Assembly: GCA_017640785.1 (NCBI GenBank)
Contig: JAEPPZ010000002.1
Span: 219,748-283,747, forward strand
DNA length: 64,000 bases
Direction: 5' to 3'
Source: Balneola sp.
Lineage (GTDB): Bacteria; Bacteroidota; Rhodothermia; Balneolales; Balneolaceae
This document shows, piece by piece, positions 40,301-48,726 of this stretch. The position numbers and the translations under genes were made by a program. Below the pieces are notes generated by a model, which saw nothing but the letters and a program-made list of their open reading frames with translations, ran no database searches and was not told where the DNA came from. Position 1 is the first letter of the stretch. Each line of letters begins with the position of its first letter.

Positions 40301-41155
40301 CAAATATGCAATCGCTCTAAGGTTATCAAATACGGGCTGGTCTGTTGGTCCACCTCCGGCAACGAAATCTGCAATCCAAAGTCCGAATGACATTCTCGGA
40401 TAATCATAACTTCCATCATTAGTTATTTCAAAAATGTTAAAGTGTACAGAGTTGATCAGGATTTGAGACCAAGCTAATACTCTTGTATCCATAACTATTG
40501 CTAAACCACCTCTTGTAGGGTCTGTATCATCAGGTCTGAATGCTCCGGTATTACTATAACGTGTATATCTGTCATCTCCGGCTTTGTAATAAAACTCTAT
40601 ATCAGCGTTAAATTGATCGCGACCAAAGAAACCATTCCATGAGCCTGCCCATCCATCTCCTCCATCCTTAAACTTATCCGGCCAGGAATCAGGCCAAGTA
40701 TTACCTAGTGGAGAACCTGGACCTCTGTCACTTCTTGCTAATTCTTTAGAATCGTCTCTGGAATACCCTTCTATCGGATTGAGAGACCAGTTCTGACTAC
40801 CATCTCGGTTTGTTTTGAACGATGCTACATCAACTAGCTGTAGAACATCAGAACTGTTTTGAGCTTCTACTTCTGTTCCAAAGTGAACACTCATGAAGTA
40901 CATATATTCACGGTTTGTATTTCTTGGAAATTCAAAGATCAGCTCATCTAAACTGGTACTATTTCTACGCCCTGCATGTCCGGTATTGAAATAAGATGCT
41001 CTTAATCGGTTGGCATCCATCGTAGACTTTTTTCTGTCTTCAAAAGAAGATCTTTCATCACTTGGAGTATAATCCTGAGCCGCTAAAATTACAGGGATCA
41101 TCGATACCGTAAGAAAAATGAATAAGCCTTTAATATTAAATGTGTTTTTATTCAT
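37313..41155 (-). CDS. Large FlgD-like/T9SS-type surface protein partnered with the TonB receptor
   Basis: 1280 residues with a signal peptide ending LAAQ. Three aspartate-rich stretches (about 320, 435 and 545; for example GIDNDGDSDTYD and GLDNDFDGLIDE) look like calcium-binding loops of thrombospondin-type repeats. A fibronectin type III-like segment follows (about 700-830, PPVLTAVPGDGKVTLYWET). The final 90 residues form a FlgD-like/type A-like tail (VIPNPYKVSS, LKIFTSAGVLVREI, YGIYIYHVEANG, TGKFAVIK). Function is not established. It lies 3 bp after the TonB receptor gene and overlaps the PorV-like gene, a position where Bacteroidota loci would have SusD. Confidence 0.8.
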   Translation of the reverse strand: MNKNTFNIKGLFIFLTVSMIPVILAAQDYTPSDERSSFEDRKKSTMDANRLRASYFNTGHAGRRNSTSLDELIFEFPRNTNREYMYFMSVHFGTEVEAQNSSDVLQLVDVASFKTNRDGSQNWSLNPIEGYSRDDSKELARSDRGPGSPLGNTWPDSWPDKFKDGGDGWAGSWNGFFGRDQFNADIEFYYKAGDDRYTRYSNTGAFRPDDTDPTRGGLAIVMDTRVLAWSQILINSVHFNIFEITNDGSYDYPRMSFGLWIADFVAGGGPTDQPVFDNLRAIAYLTDTDRSNAPSSFDGLPIGEMGLSFLETPGNAGDGIDNDGDSDTYDVENAQFYDPDNADLFSLLLEPNGGFYSSETLRDTVVREFIATDFDSRTINIGDKIVLIDENGTRIIKEYDGNAFESQGITYNLGASFTVQEETLPLSDPNFGVHIDGLDNDFDGLIDENTPNHLEKTTFVNGVSITKPVRFINYLYFNDGDSLQQGLIVSNQEIRNRMSSDQDFEDLVNDTYDGRFQNHFTSAPMIDEGRGDSFDNDNDWNENFDDVGIEGDSDSPSDGQGDGKATSGAGSNFPGEPNIDKTDVSETDLIGVSRAIIFSAGALQVSLDSDIWFNYLIPGEFDVVGDPGTDQDIYVSSGLFPLRVGESQSFAVAVSAAASTSPTGTAAQDRAQLNDNLDQARVAYEADYQFAVAPDPPVLTAVPGDGKVTLYWETNSESSFDRYLNNISGNGFDFEGYKVYRSTDPSFEDIFNVTDAYGNATYYSDIAIFDKNNGIQGLHPVDVNGVKFDLGNDSGLRRSYVDTDVVNGKTYYYAVTGFDFGYVPAGISPSESPIQISQGPDGSITYGVNVVQVRPSRSQAGYIAPDKPQATIVQGSPGGTVTVDIIDPYELKADNLYEITFEDTLIDGGSDPDTLRTENFTLRNVTEGANDTLIARSPNVNGGNNPITEGFSVSLTNIESFGVNESRSGWNETGNPKPHEYFFATQGVSKVSDYRIVIGENIGFGRSTEREVEVGTGIFLTAPSIDTNFKVFNIYTNEEVDFAYFDLNRDGATIRAQSCDPSGNNAPRDPQQPDSVYQAPQQGVFSSVSSITGQCSDLVYVIEDAREFQDTLTYRFELRTLISNNILATRNPEFGDTLEVFTTKPFSRNDRFQFRMDPENLPKVDADSAKSALDDILVIPNPYKVSSIYEQEAAGGSRQQNREIHFTGLPVPSNLKIFTSAGVLVREIEVTSRNVQGDNGGTYIWDLLTKDNLEIAYGIYIYHVEANGVGNKTGKFAVIK

Positions 41156-41158
41156 TGT

Positions 41159-44110
41159 TTAAAAAGAGATTGAAAGTCCTAGTTGAATTCTTCTTGGTTC
41201 TGCATAGAAAGTCGGATTGGAATAAAATCCGGGATCGGCAGAACTAACAGTGTTTATTGGTAAAGGAGCCGTTGCCTCTCCTGAATCTCCATATACACTA
41301 TTGATAACTTTGCTGTCGAGCAGGTTATAAATATTTAGAAAAAGCTCCATACTGGAACCGTTTGGCAAATTAAAGTTCTTATATGTATTAAGATCCACAG
41401 TTAGACGCGTCGGTAGACGTGAAGTGTTTCTAAGATCTCTTGTACTCGCTCCAACACCAATTTCCACACCCGGGATGTCTGTTTGTGGAGTATATGGCGT
41501 ACCTGTACTGAATCTGGTTACCAAGTTAGCTCCCCAATTATTTCCGGAATAAAACATTGAACCATTTACTATATGAGTTCTGTCCCAATTGAGAGGCTGT
41601 ATCAACTTAGTTGTTGATGAAGTTTGATTAGTTGAATCAATTTGAGTTCCTGCATTAACAATATCAAAATACTCTGAATTAGGATCTGAGTTACTTCCTT
41701 CAACCGAACTGAATGTGTAATCCAAACCAAAATTAAAACGTTGACTTACAAATTGGTTGAACGCGAATGTGAATCCAATTGATTTTGAAAAATCTCTGTT
41801 AAAATAAATACCATAGTTTGTAGATGCTGCTCCAGTAACCTGAGGTCTACTTGAAACATAATCTCTGGTGTCTTTATAATAACCGGTAAGCTCAATTGCT
41901 GTCCCATCAAAAATTTCCTGCTTTAAACCTAATTCGTACTGAGTAGATCGTTCCGGTTTCAGGTCCGGATTTCCGAATAAACCTAAATTTCCGCTTCTTT
42001 CACCTACAAAAACCCTGCTGTTTGTATACATAAAGCTATAAGAAGGCACCTGAAAGAAGTAACCGTAAGAGAAATACAAAACCCCACGATCATTGATCGG
42101 GTAAGCTACTCCGATTCTAGGACTTAACTGAGTTTTAACACTGGTATCCTTATACCAATATTCCTGACGTTCTTCTAAAGTAACATCAGGTTCGCCCGGG
42201 TCTTGCTGGCCATTTCCGTTTTGATCTCTGTACTGATTCTCTTGTTTTGTAGGTGAAGTGATATCAGGATCTTCAAGATCAGAAACCACTCTGGAATTCG
42301 GATCAAAGTAATCGAATCTTAAGCCAACATTTATGATCAGATTATCAAATTCGATCTTATCCTGAACATAAGCACTAAAATTTCTCGGCGACTCAGAATA
42401 TTTTTGATAACCGGGTGTATTCAACTCCGGATAACCTAACTTTACAAATGGTTTCAGTTCCTCAGGTGTGCCGGGAGGTAAACTTATGGATGGATCAGTA
42501 AAAGGAACTAAAGAGATATTTTCGAAGCTGACTTCATCAAACTGAAGGTTAATACCTGCTTTAACATAATGGTTCTCATTTACCTGGCTTGAAATTTCTG
42601 CTTTTCCAATAAATGTATCCGTAGATCTGAAAAACCTGTTGTTATCAGTTCCGTAAAAACTAAACTGTGCCGCGCCCGGTATACTGCGTTCGCCCGGTGA
42701 GTAGAAATCTGATACCCGATCAAAATTAAAATACCGTGGATCCCATGGATTTTCATACAAGTAGCTTTTTTGCTCGTTGTATCTGTTAGCAAGATTTATG
42801 GTTAGGAAAGTTTTGGCCGAAGGAGTAATGGTAGTTTTAAAATTTAAAGCATAATTATTTCTATAATTCGTACCTCTGCCAAGGGGAACTAATTTATTTT
42901 GGTGATCATATCCCTGCCCTTCTTCAAGGCCATAAGAGCCTATTAAATTGAATTTCAGTAACTTAGAAAAACGATACTCCAGGTTCCCTTGAAAACTGGA
43001 ACTTTGAAAGTTATTCATGTTTACCAAAGAACTATCTCTGGTACCGTCATCAGTTAACACCAATCGGTCGGTACCTTGAAAATTCACTGTATCAACTGAA
43101 TACCAAGGCTTATCAAAATCAACTCTCTCATTGTATATAGTTCTGTAAGAATCAAAATCAGTTCCCAGTGCTAGTGTATCTCTGAATTGTCCATGAGGTG
43201 AAAAAGCATTTCTACCTGTTAAATGACCTTCGTTCTCAAATCTTCGGGCTGTTACAAAAAATGTAAGTCTGTCTTTTATAATAGGACCTGATACAGAAGC
43301 AGACAGGTTATACATTCTGTTCGGATTTAAATTATTAAAACCCGTTCCAATACCATCGTATATACCACTTTGCGAGGTTGCCATATAGCTACCTGTCCAG
43401 GCATTTACAGAAGCATCGAACTGGCTGCCTCCCGATTTGGTAACTACATTTACAATTCCTGAAAGTGCCTGGCCATGTTCTGCATTAAAAGAGCCTGATA
43501 TAACTTGTAATTCCTGAACAGATTCATTTTCGATTCTTACACCGTTTGATCTGTCATAATCATCTGTAACACGGATTCCATCCACTACATAGGAAACCTC
43601 TGAAGTTCGTCCACCTCTGATATGGATTCCACCTCCATTATCAACATTAACTCCCGCCTGTAAACCAATCACATCTGAAACTTCCTGAACAGGTAATTTT
43701 TTAATTTCTTCGCTGCTTACTCTGGATTCAGAACTGGTCACATCTTTTAAAACTGGTTGACGAGTTGCCACTACCACAATTTCTTCACCTTCAAATGCTT
43801 CCAGCTCTAACCTGAAATCCTGTTCCGTAGTTAGATCAGTCCTTACAATCACTTCTTGTACAGCCAGAGTAGCATAGCCGATGTACCTTGCTTCCAGCGT
43901 ATATGTCCCCGGAGCTACATTTAACATCAGATAATTACCATCAATATTGGCAACTGCGCCTTTTGTGGACCCTTTTATACCAACTGTTGCACCTATCAGA
44001 GGCTCTCCGGTTTCAGCATCAAGAATTTTACCTGTAATTTTCCCTGACTGCGCCTGCACCCCAACACTAACTAATAGAAATAATACCGGTAGTAGCTTTT
44101 TAATGTTCAT
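41159..44110 (-). CDS. TonB-dependent receptor with carboxypeptidase-regulatory-like domain
   Basis: About 983 residues. I chose the ATG at 44110, which gives a clean signal peptide (MNIKKLLPVLF, ending VQAQ); a TTG at 44122 is also in frame. A CarboxypepD_reg-like domain (about 25-108, GKILDAETGEPLIGATV) and a TonB-box-like EEIVVVATR precede the plug (IHIRGGRTSEVSYVVDGI). The 22-strand barrel follows, ending in an aromatic (LGLSISF). It should import maltodextrins across the outer membrane using TonB energy. It is shorter than classic SusC and has no SusD gene after it. The ppiC-like stop lies 8 bp upstream. Confidence 0.92.
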   Translation of the reverse strand: MNIKKLLPVLFLLVSVGVQAQSGKITGKILDAETGEPLIGATVGIKGSTKGAVANIDGNYLMLNVAPGTYTLEARYIGYATLAVQEVIVRTDLTTEQDFRLELEAFEGEEIVVVATRQPVLKDVTSSESRVSSEEIKKLPVQEVSDVIGLQAGVNVDNGGGIHIRGGRTSEVSYVVDGIRVTDDYDRSNGVRIENESVQELQVISGSFNAEHGQALSGIVNVVTKSGGSQFDASVNAWTGSYMATSQSGIYDGIGTGFNNLNPNRMYNLSASVSGPIIKDRLTFFVTARRFENEGHLTGRNAFSPHGQFRDTLALGTDFDSYRTIYNERVDFDKPWYSVDTVNFQGTDRLVLTDDGTRDSSLVNMNNFQSSSFQGNLEYRFSKLLKFNLIGSYGLEEGQGYDHQNKLVPLGRGTNYRNNYALNFKTTITPSAKTFLTINLANRYNEQKSYLYENPWDPRYFNFDRVSDFYSPGERSIPGAAQFSFYGTDNNRFFRSTDTFIGKAEISSQVNENHYVKAGINLQFDEVSFENISLVPFTDPSISLPPGTPEELKPFVKLGYPELNTPGYQKYSESPRNFSAYVQDKIEFDNLIINVGLRFDYFDPNSRVVSDLEDPDITSPTKQENQYRDQNGNGQQDPGEPDVTLEERQEYWYKDTSVKTQLSPRIGVAYPINDRGVLYFSYGYFFQVPSYSFMYTNSRVFVGERSGNLGLFGNPDLKPERSTQYELGLKQEIFDGTAIELTGYYKDTRDYVSSRPQVTGAASTNYGIYFNRDFSKSIGFTFAFNQFVSQRFNFGLDYTFSSVEGSNSDPNSEYFDIVNAGTQIDSTNQTSSTTKLIQPLNWDRTHIVNGSMFYSGNNWGANLVTRFSTGTPYTPQTDIPGVEIGVGASTRDLRNTSRLPTRLTVDLNTYKNFNLPNGSSMELFLNIYNLLDSKVINSVYGDSGEATAPLPINTVSSADPGFYSNPTFYAEPRRIQLGLSISF

Positions 44111-44118
44111 ACACTGCT

Positions 44119-45792
44119 TCAAATTTGAATAGTAACTTCATTTAATTTTTCGATATCAATAAGAGCATTATGCTTTTCTTTAACATCCTTAATTGTCTTG
44201 TCCTTTAAGGCATTCAATTTCTTATTCGACAAAAACGCATCAACTGACTCTTTGGCTTCATCAAATGTCAAATGGCGACCTTCGATCTTTCCATTCATTT
44301 TATAAATGGTGTATTGACCTGTTTGATAATTGATCACTTCTGAAATATCACCTACTTGTAGTTCAGAAATTTTAGCGGCATAGGAACCATAATTTTTGAT
44401 ACTTTCAAAACCCAACTCCCCATTTGTAAGCAAGTCTTCATTTACAATAGTGTGCTTTTCCACCAATGCTTTGAAATCAGCCCCACTCTTTAGCTCAGAG
44501 ATTAAAAAATTTGCTTTTTCTTCTGTATCAACAACTATTCTGGAAAGATTAACCTCTATGGGCTTATAAAAGCGTTCACTGTTGTTTTGATAAGCAGTTC
44601 TCAATTCCTGATCTGAGTTTGAAATGGAACTTCTAAGATCTTTAACCGCGCTTTGAGCCAAATAAGTATTAAAAGTTTCCTGAATCGACTCATTCACAAT
44701 TTCCTGATCATCTATTCCTGCTTCTTTTGCATTCTTAAATAAATAAGCTCTTAAAGCAGTCCCAATTACGAAGTTTTCGAAACCCTGCTTCCCTTCTATT
44801 GCATTGATTTGAGCTAATGGAGTAAATCTGTATTCCAAAGCATAATCATCAAGAGTAAATTCGAATTCGTTATACACAGCTAAAATTTCATCTGAAGCCA
44901 GATTAGATAAGAATTCAGCATCCTTAGAAACAGCTGAGGAATAATTCTCATTCATCTTATTCCAAAGTGCGTCAAAAACATCAGAATTGAATTCTAAATT
45001 ATCTCTGAAATTGTATAAATGTTCTCTGGTTGCAAGCTCTTTCTTCTTTTTATAGACATAAGAAGCAATTTCAGCTTTTTTAATAGCGAATTCATTTTTG
45101 GTGAGTATAGGCTTTGTGAAACGGTTAGTAAGCTTGATTATACTATATCCCTGAGCTGTAGGAACAGGCTTTGAAATTTCGTTGATCTTTAATCCAAAAG
45201 CAGCTTCCTCAAAAGCGATATCCATTTCATCGGTAGTAAAACGACCTACATCTCCACCATTGTTTGCCAGATAAGGAGTCTGGAATACTTCTTTTGCTAA
45301 TTCCTCAAATTTTTCGCCGTTTTGTAACCTCTTATATAATTGATTCGCTGATTCAAGATCATGAGCAAATAAATGCGAAGCTCTTAGTGTTGTATTGAAT
45401 CGAACAAAGTATTGATTGAGTTCGGCATCATCTACCTGTATATCTTTAAGAATGATCTGATTGAGATATTCCTCGTTCAAAACTCTCCTCTCGATCTCCC
45501 CCTTTTTTTGAAAAGCTTCTTCCGTTTTATCCAAACCTCTGTCTTCAGCGTAGGTTGCTAGTACGTAATTATCGAATTTTGCATTTAAAACGGAAAGTTT
45601 AGTAGAAGGATTTGCACTTATGGCTCTTCCGGTGCGGTAATAATATTCCTTGAAAGCATTCTCGAAATGAATCTTGGTAATCGAGTAATCGTTAATTTGC
45701 GCCAATACATTATCATCAACTTTTTCTTTACAGGAAAGCGCTCCCATAAAAAGAAACAGCAAACCGGATAATAAAATTAAATGATCACGCAT
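44119..45792 (-). CDS. Parvulin-type peptidyl-prolyl isomerase lipoprotein
   Basis: 557 residues with a lipobox (MGALSCKE, Cys about 21), so it is membrane-anchored in the periplasm. It has a SurA-like N-terminal helical region. A parvulin domain follows (about 130-220, RASHLFAHDLESANQLY, then NGGDVGRFTTDEMD), then a helical linker. A second, more divergent parvulin domain (about 395-490) has NLSRIVVDTEEKA. As the first gene of the starch operon, directly before the receptor, it is probably a chaperone for the outer-membrane barrels encoded downstream. That dedicated role is inference. Confidence 0.88.
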   Translation of the reverse strand: MRDHLILLSGLLFLFMGALSCKEKVDDNVLAQINDYSITKIHFENAFKEYYYRTGRAISANPSTKLSVLNAKFDNYVLATYAEDRGLDKTEEAFQKKGEIERRVLNEEYLNQIILKDIQVDDAELNQYFVRFNTTLRASHLFAHDLESANQLYKRLQNGEKFEELAKEVFQTPYLANNGGDVGRFTTDEMDIAFEEAAFGLKINEISKPVPTAQGYSIIKLTNRFTKPILTKNEFAIKKAEIASYVYKKKKELATREHLYNFRDNLEFNSDVFDALWNKMNENYSSAVSKDAEFLSNLASDEILAVYNEFEFTLDDYALEYRFTPLAQINAIEGKQGFENFVIGTALRAYLFKNAKEAGIDDQEIVNESIQETFNTYLAQSAVKDLRSSISNSDQELRTAYQNNSERFYKPIEVNLSRIVVDTEEKANFLISELKSGADFKALVEKHTIVNEDLLTNGELGFESIKNYGSYAAKISELQVGDISEVINYQTGQYTIYKMNGKIEGRHLTFDEAKESVDAFLSNKKLNALKDKTIKDVKEKHNALIDIEKLNEVTIQI

Positions 45793-45825
45793 TGATTGCT
45801 AACAGTTTTTTACCAAGGTTCAATA

Positions 45826-45854
45826 ATGATAATGAAAGCGCTTACATTTTTCAA
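45826..45854 (-). promoter_or_regulatory. Candidate promoter of the starch operon with LacI-type operator in the spacer
   Basis: Read on the minus strand, TTGAAA (45854-45849) and TATCAT (45831-45826) are 17 bp apart. Within this spacer lies the near-perfect palindrome TGTAAGCGCTTTCA (45846-45833), which fits the LacI/CcpA-type consensus with a central CG. It ends 41 bp before the ppiC-like ATG. A LacI protein is encoded in the same locus, so repression by blocking polymerase is likely. The promoter boxes are assigned by eye. Confidence 0.72.
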
Positions 45855-45972
45855 CATATTTTTAAAGATTTCTTAAATAATCTTTAATACCACCTTAACT
45901 AAAAGGATAATATTCTGAGAAAGGGTAAATAACTGATTGTTTTTATGTAACCGATCTTTCGCTTACAAAAAC

Positions 45973-47187
45973 CTAGTTCTTGTAATTTTTTACAATGTAA
46001 TCATTCAGAATAGATTTAAACTCTTTTCCTATCCCCTCACCTTTAAGGGTTTTGAAATGCTCTCCATCTACATAAACCGGAGCTTTGGGCTCTTCAAATG
46101 TTCCGGGAAGAGAAATCCCTATATTTGCCGCTCGTGATTCTCCGGGGCCGTTTACTACACAACCCATTACCGCAACATCCATTTCTTCCACACCGGGATA
46201 TACTTCTCTCCATACCGGCATAGATTCCACTATGTAATCCTGAATTTCTTCAGCTAATTCCTGGAAATATGTACTTTTTGTACGTCCGCATCCCGGGCAG
46301 GAAGTCACTTGTGGAATAAAACTCCTGATTCCCAGCGATTGAAGTACTTGCTGAGCAACCTGAACTTCCAATGCTCTGTCAGCGCCTGGCTGAGGTGTTA
46401 ACGAAACTCTTATCGTGTCTCCAATTCCTCTTTGTAAGATCACCGAAAGCGCCGATGCACTTGCCACTATACCTTTCATACCCATTCCGGCTTCCGTTAA
46501 ACCAACATGGAGCGGGTAATCAATAACTTCAGCAATTCTTGTGTATACATTTACCACATCCTGAACACCACTCATTTTGCAACTGATGATGATCTTATCC
46601 GATGCCAATCCAACATCTTCGGCTAATTTGGAAGAACGCTTTGCACTTTCAACCATAGTATCCAGCATCACTTCTTTGGCTGATTTTGGTTCTGGAAGAT
46701 CGTTATTCGCATCCATTTTTTGAGCCAGTAACTGCTGATCCAGCGATCCCCAGTTTACACCAATTCGAACAGGTTTGTCATATTTGATGGCTTGTTCTAC
46801 AATGGTGGTAAAGTTCTCGTCTCGTGTTTTCGTCCCTGTATTACCGGGATTGATACGGAACTTTCCCAAAGATTCCGCCATGTCGGGATATTTCGTCAAC
46901 AGCACGTGGCCATTATAATGAAAGTCTCCAACGATAGGCACGGGAACTCCACGATTCATCAATTTCTCTTTGATATGAGGAACTGCTTTCGCTGCCGCGT
47001 CATTATTTACGGTAATTCTGACGATCTCAGAACCTGCTTTGTGCAGATGATCAATTTGTTCTACCGTTTCATCAATGTCGGCGGTATCTGTGTTCGTCAT
47101 TGACTGCACCACGATCGGAGCTCCCCCACCAACCGGAACATCCCCAACCATTACTTGAATTGACTTTCTTCTTTTTATAGAAGCCAT
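45973..47187 (-). CDS. ispG: 4-hydroxy-3-methylbut-2-enyl diphosphate synthase IspG (GcpE)
   Basis: This [4Fe-4S] enzyme reductively converts MEcPP to HMBPP, the penultimate step of the MEP isoprenoid pathway. The 404-residue sequence has the N-terminal [19 protein letters not shown], a TIM barrel, and cluster cysteines in [10 protein letters not shown] (two) and [11 protein letters not shown] (third). It is the short two-domain bacterial form, without the inserted domain seen in plants and some Bacteroidota. It is followed 7 bp after its neighbour's stop in a minus-strand run with two rhomboid genes. Confidence 0.96.
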   Translation of the reverse strand: MASIKRRKSIQVMVGDVPVGGGAPIVVQSMTNTDTADIDETVEQIDHLHKAGSEIVRITVNNDAAAKAVPHIKEKLMNRGVPVPIVGDFHYNGHVLLTKYPDMAESLGKFRINPGNTGTKTRDENFTTIVEQAIKYDKPVRIGVNWGSLDQQLLAQKMDANNDLPEPKSAKEVMLDTMVESAKRSSKLAEDVGLASDKIIISCKMSGVQDVVNVYTRIAEVIDYPLHVGLTEAGMGMKGIVASASALSVILQRGIGDTIRVSLTPQPGADRALEVQVAQQVLQSLGIRSFIPQVTSCPGCGRTKSTYFQELAEEIQDYIVESMPVWREVYPGVEEMDVAVMGCVVNGPGESRAANIGISLPGTFEEPKAPVYVDGEHFKTLKGEGIGKEFKSILNDYIVKNYKN

Positions 47188-47194
47188 GTATGCC

Positions 47195-48052
47195 CTAATT
47201 TTTCTTACTTAATTCGAATAATTTCTGTTTTTCTTCCTTCGTCAAAGCATCGTATCCGCTCTTGGATATCTTTTCTAAAATTTCATCTAGTTCAGTCTGA
47301 TCAACTTCTTCAACGATCTCAACATCCTTCACAATGCTCATATTTTTATTTTTCGGCTTTGAAGAAGGATTTGGTTTCAAACGACCAAAAAGATACTCAA
47401 AATATCGAATTACTTTACTCAGATCTGTTCCTGATTTATGGGCTGTAGTCAATAAATATCCAACCGAAGCTCCACCAATATGAGCAAAGTGAGCAACATT
47501 ACTTCCACTGTTCAGAAGCAACACATCGATCGCAACCAATCCGGCGACTAAATATCTGGCTTCAATCGGTGGCAAAAGCAAAAGCATGATCGGCGTTCTT
47601 GGAAAAAGAACAGCGAACGCTACCATAATTCCGTTTACAGCTGCAGATGCGCCAATCACTAAATTATAGTCAAATACAAATGCCGATGAAAAATGAAAAA
47701 CTGCTCCGGCAACCAATGCAGAAAAATAGATCGTTAAAAATGATCTTGGTCCAATTGTATCTTCCACCGCTCTTCCCATCCACCAAAGCCAAAGCATGTT
47801 GAATAGAAAATGCATGAAATCACCGTGCAGAAATCCATAGGTAATGATTCTCCAAGGCTGAGTTATTGCTGTAGAAGGATCAGGTGAAAAGCCTAAGGTT
47901 CCTATTATCAGAGAATTGATACTTGGACCTACCAACAATTGAATTATAAATATAACTGCATTGATAGCTATGATCGTACGAATGGCAACAGGCATTCGCA
48001 TGAAGCCTCGCTTAAAAGTATTTCCGAATGAATCGTATGATTGATTTCTCAT
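47195..48052 (-). CDS. Rhomboid intramembrane serine protease with cytoplasmic tail
   Basis: 285 residues with six predicted membrane segments (about 22-205). The catalytic serine lies in GASAAVNG and the histidine in [27 protein letters not shown] is the usual L1-TM2 region. The GxSG motif is GASA here, an allowed variation. A hydrophilic tail of about 75 residues, acidic near the end, follows the core. It ends 7 bp before ispG's start and lies next to a second rhomboid gene, so the two are probably tandem paralogues. Substrates unknown. Confidence 0.9.
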   Translation of the reverse strand: MRNQSYDSFGNTFKRGFMRMPVAIRTIIAINAVIFIIQLLVGPSINSLIIGTLGFSPDPSTAITQPWRIITYGFLHGDFMHFLFNMLWLWWMGRAVEDTIGPRSFLTIYFSALVAGAVFHFSSAFVFDYNLVIGASAAVNGIMVAFAVLFPRTPIMLLLLPPIEARYLVAGLVAIDVLLLNSGSNVAHFAHIGGASVGYLLTTAHKSGTDLSKVIRYFEYLFGRLKPNPSSKPKNKNMSIVKDVEIVEEVDQTELDEILEKISKSGYDALTKEEKQKLFELSKKN

Positions 48053-48071
48053 CTTATTTTCTTATCCAAGC

Positions 48072-48698
48072 TTAAGCGTAATCCGAAGGTTTTTTTAATC
48101 CCCACAACTTGATCAAAATAAAACCTACTAATAATCCACCTAAATGTGCAAAGTGTGCCACACCGCTATCAGCTCTGGTTAATCCATTAAATAATTCAAG
48201 TGCACCATAAAAACCAACAAAATATTTAGCTTTTATTGGTATTGGCGGGAATAAAAGCATGATCCTACGGTTTGGGTACATCATTCCGAAACCTAACAAG
48301 ATCCCATACACAGCACCGGAAGCACCGATAGTTGAACCACTACTCACAAATAACTGAATCAAACCTGCTCCGATTCCTGTTAAAAAATAGTACATCAAAA
48401 AGCGCTTAGTTCCCCATAATTGTTCTAGTGCCTGACCAAATATCCAAAGCGCAAACAAGTTGAAAAAGATGTGATAAAAGTCCGCATGTAAGAACATGTA
48501 AGTTACCAGCTGCCATGGCATAAACCCATCACCGAAAGGCTGCAAAACAAGTAACGGAGCCAGAGCCGAACCCATTGGAGTCCATCCTGAACCAAAAATG
48601 TTAATGGTGGCCAAAAAGAAGATCCCGTTCCAGATCAATAAGTACTTAATTGCAGGAGGAAAAAATGAAAACTGAGTATTTGGAGAAAATTGATTCAA
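48072..48698 (-). CDS. Rhomboid intramembrane serine protease (core only)
   Basis: 208 residues, the minimal six-helix rhomboid. The catalytic serine is in GASGAVYG and the histidine in VAHFAHLGGLLVGF; HADFYHIFFNLFALWIFG is the TM2 signature. It lacks the cytoplasmic tail of the adjacent paralogue. A 19-bp gap separates the two genes. Tandem rhomboids could form a pair with different substrates or act as a hetero-oligomer; the sequence alone cannot decide this. Confidence 0.9.
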   Translation of the reverse strand: MNQFSPNTQFSFFPPAIKYLLIWNGIFFLATINIFGSGWTPMGSALAPLLVLQPFGDGFMPWQLVTYMFLHADFYHIFFNLFALWIFGQALEQLWGTKRFLMYYFLTGIGAGLIQLFVSSGSTIGASGAVYGILLGFGMMYPNRRIMLLFPPIPIKAKYFVGFYGALELFNGLTRADSGVAHFAHLGGLLVGFILIKLWGLKKPSDYA

Positions 48699-48726
48699 TT
48701 GAAAACCTTATCGCTGATTTTTAATT

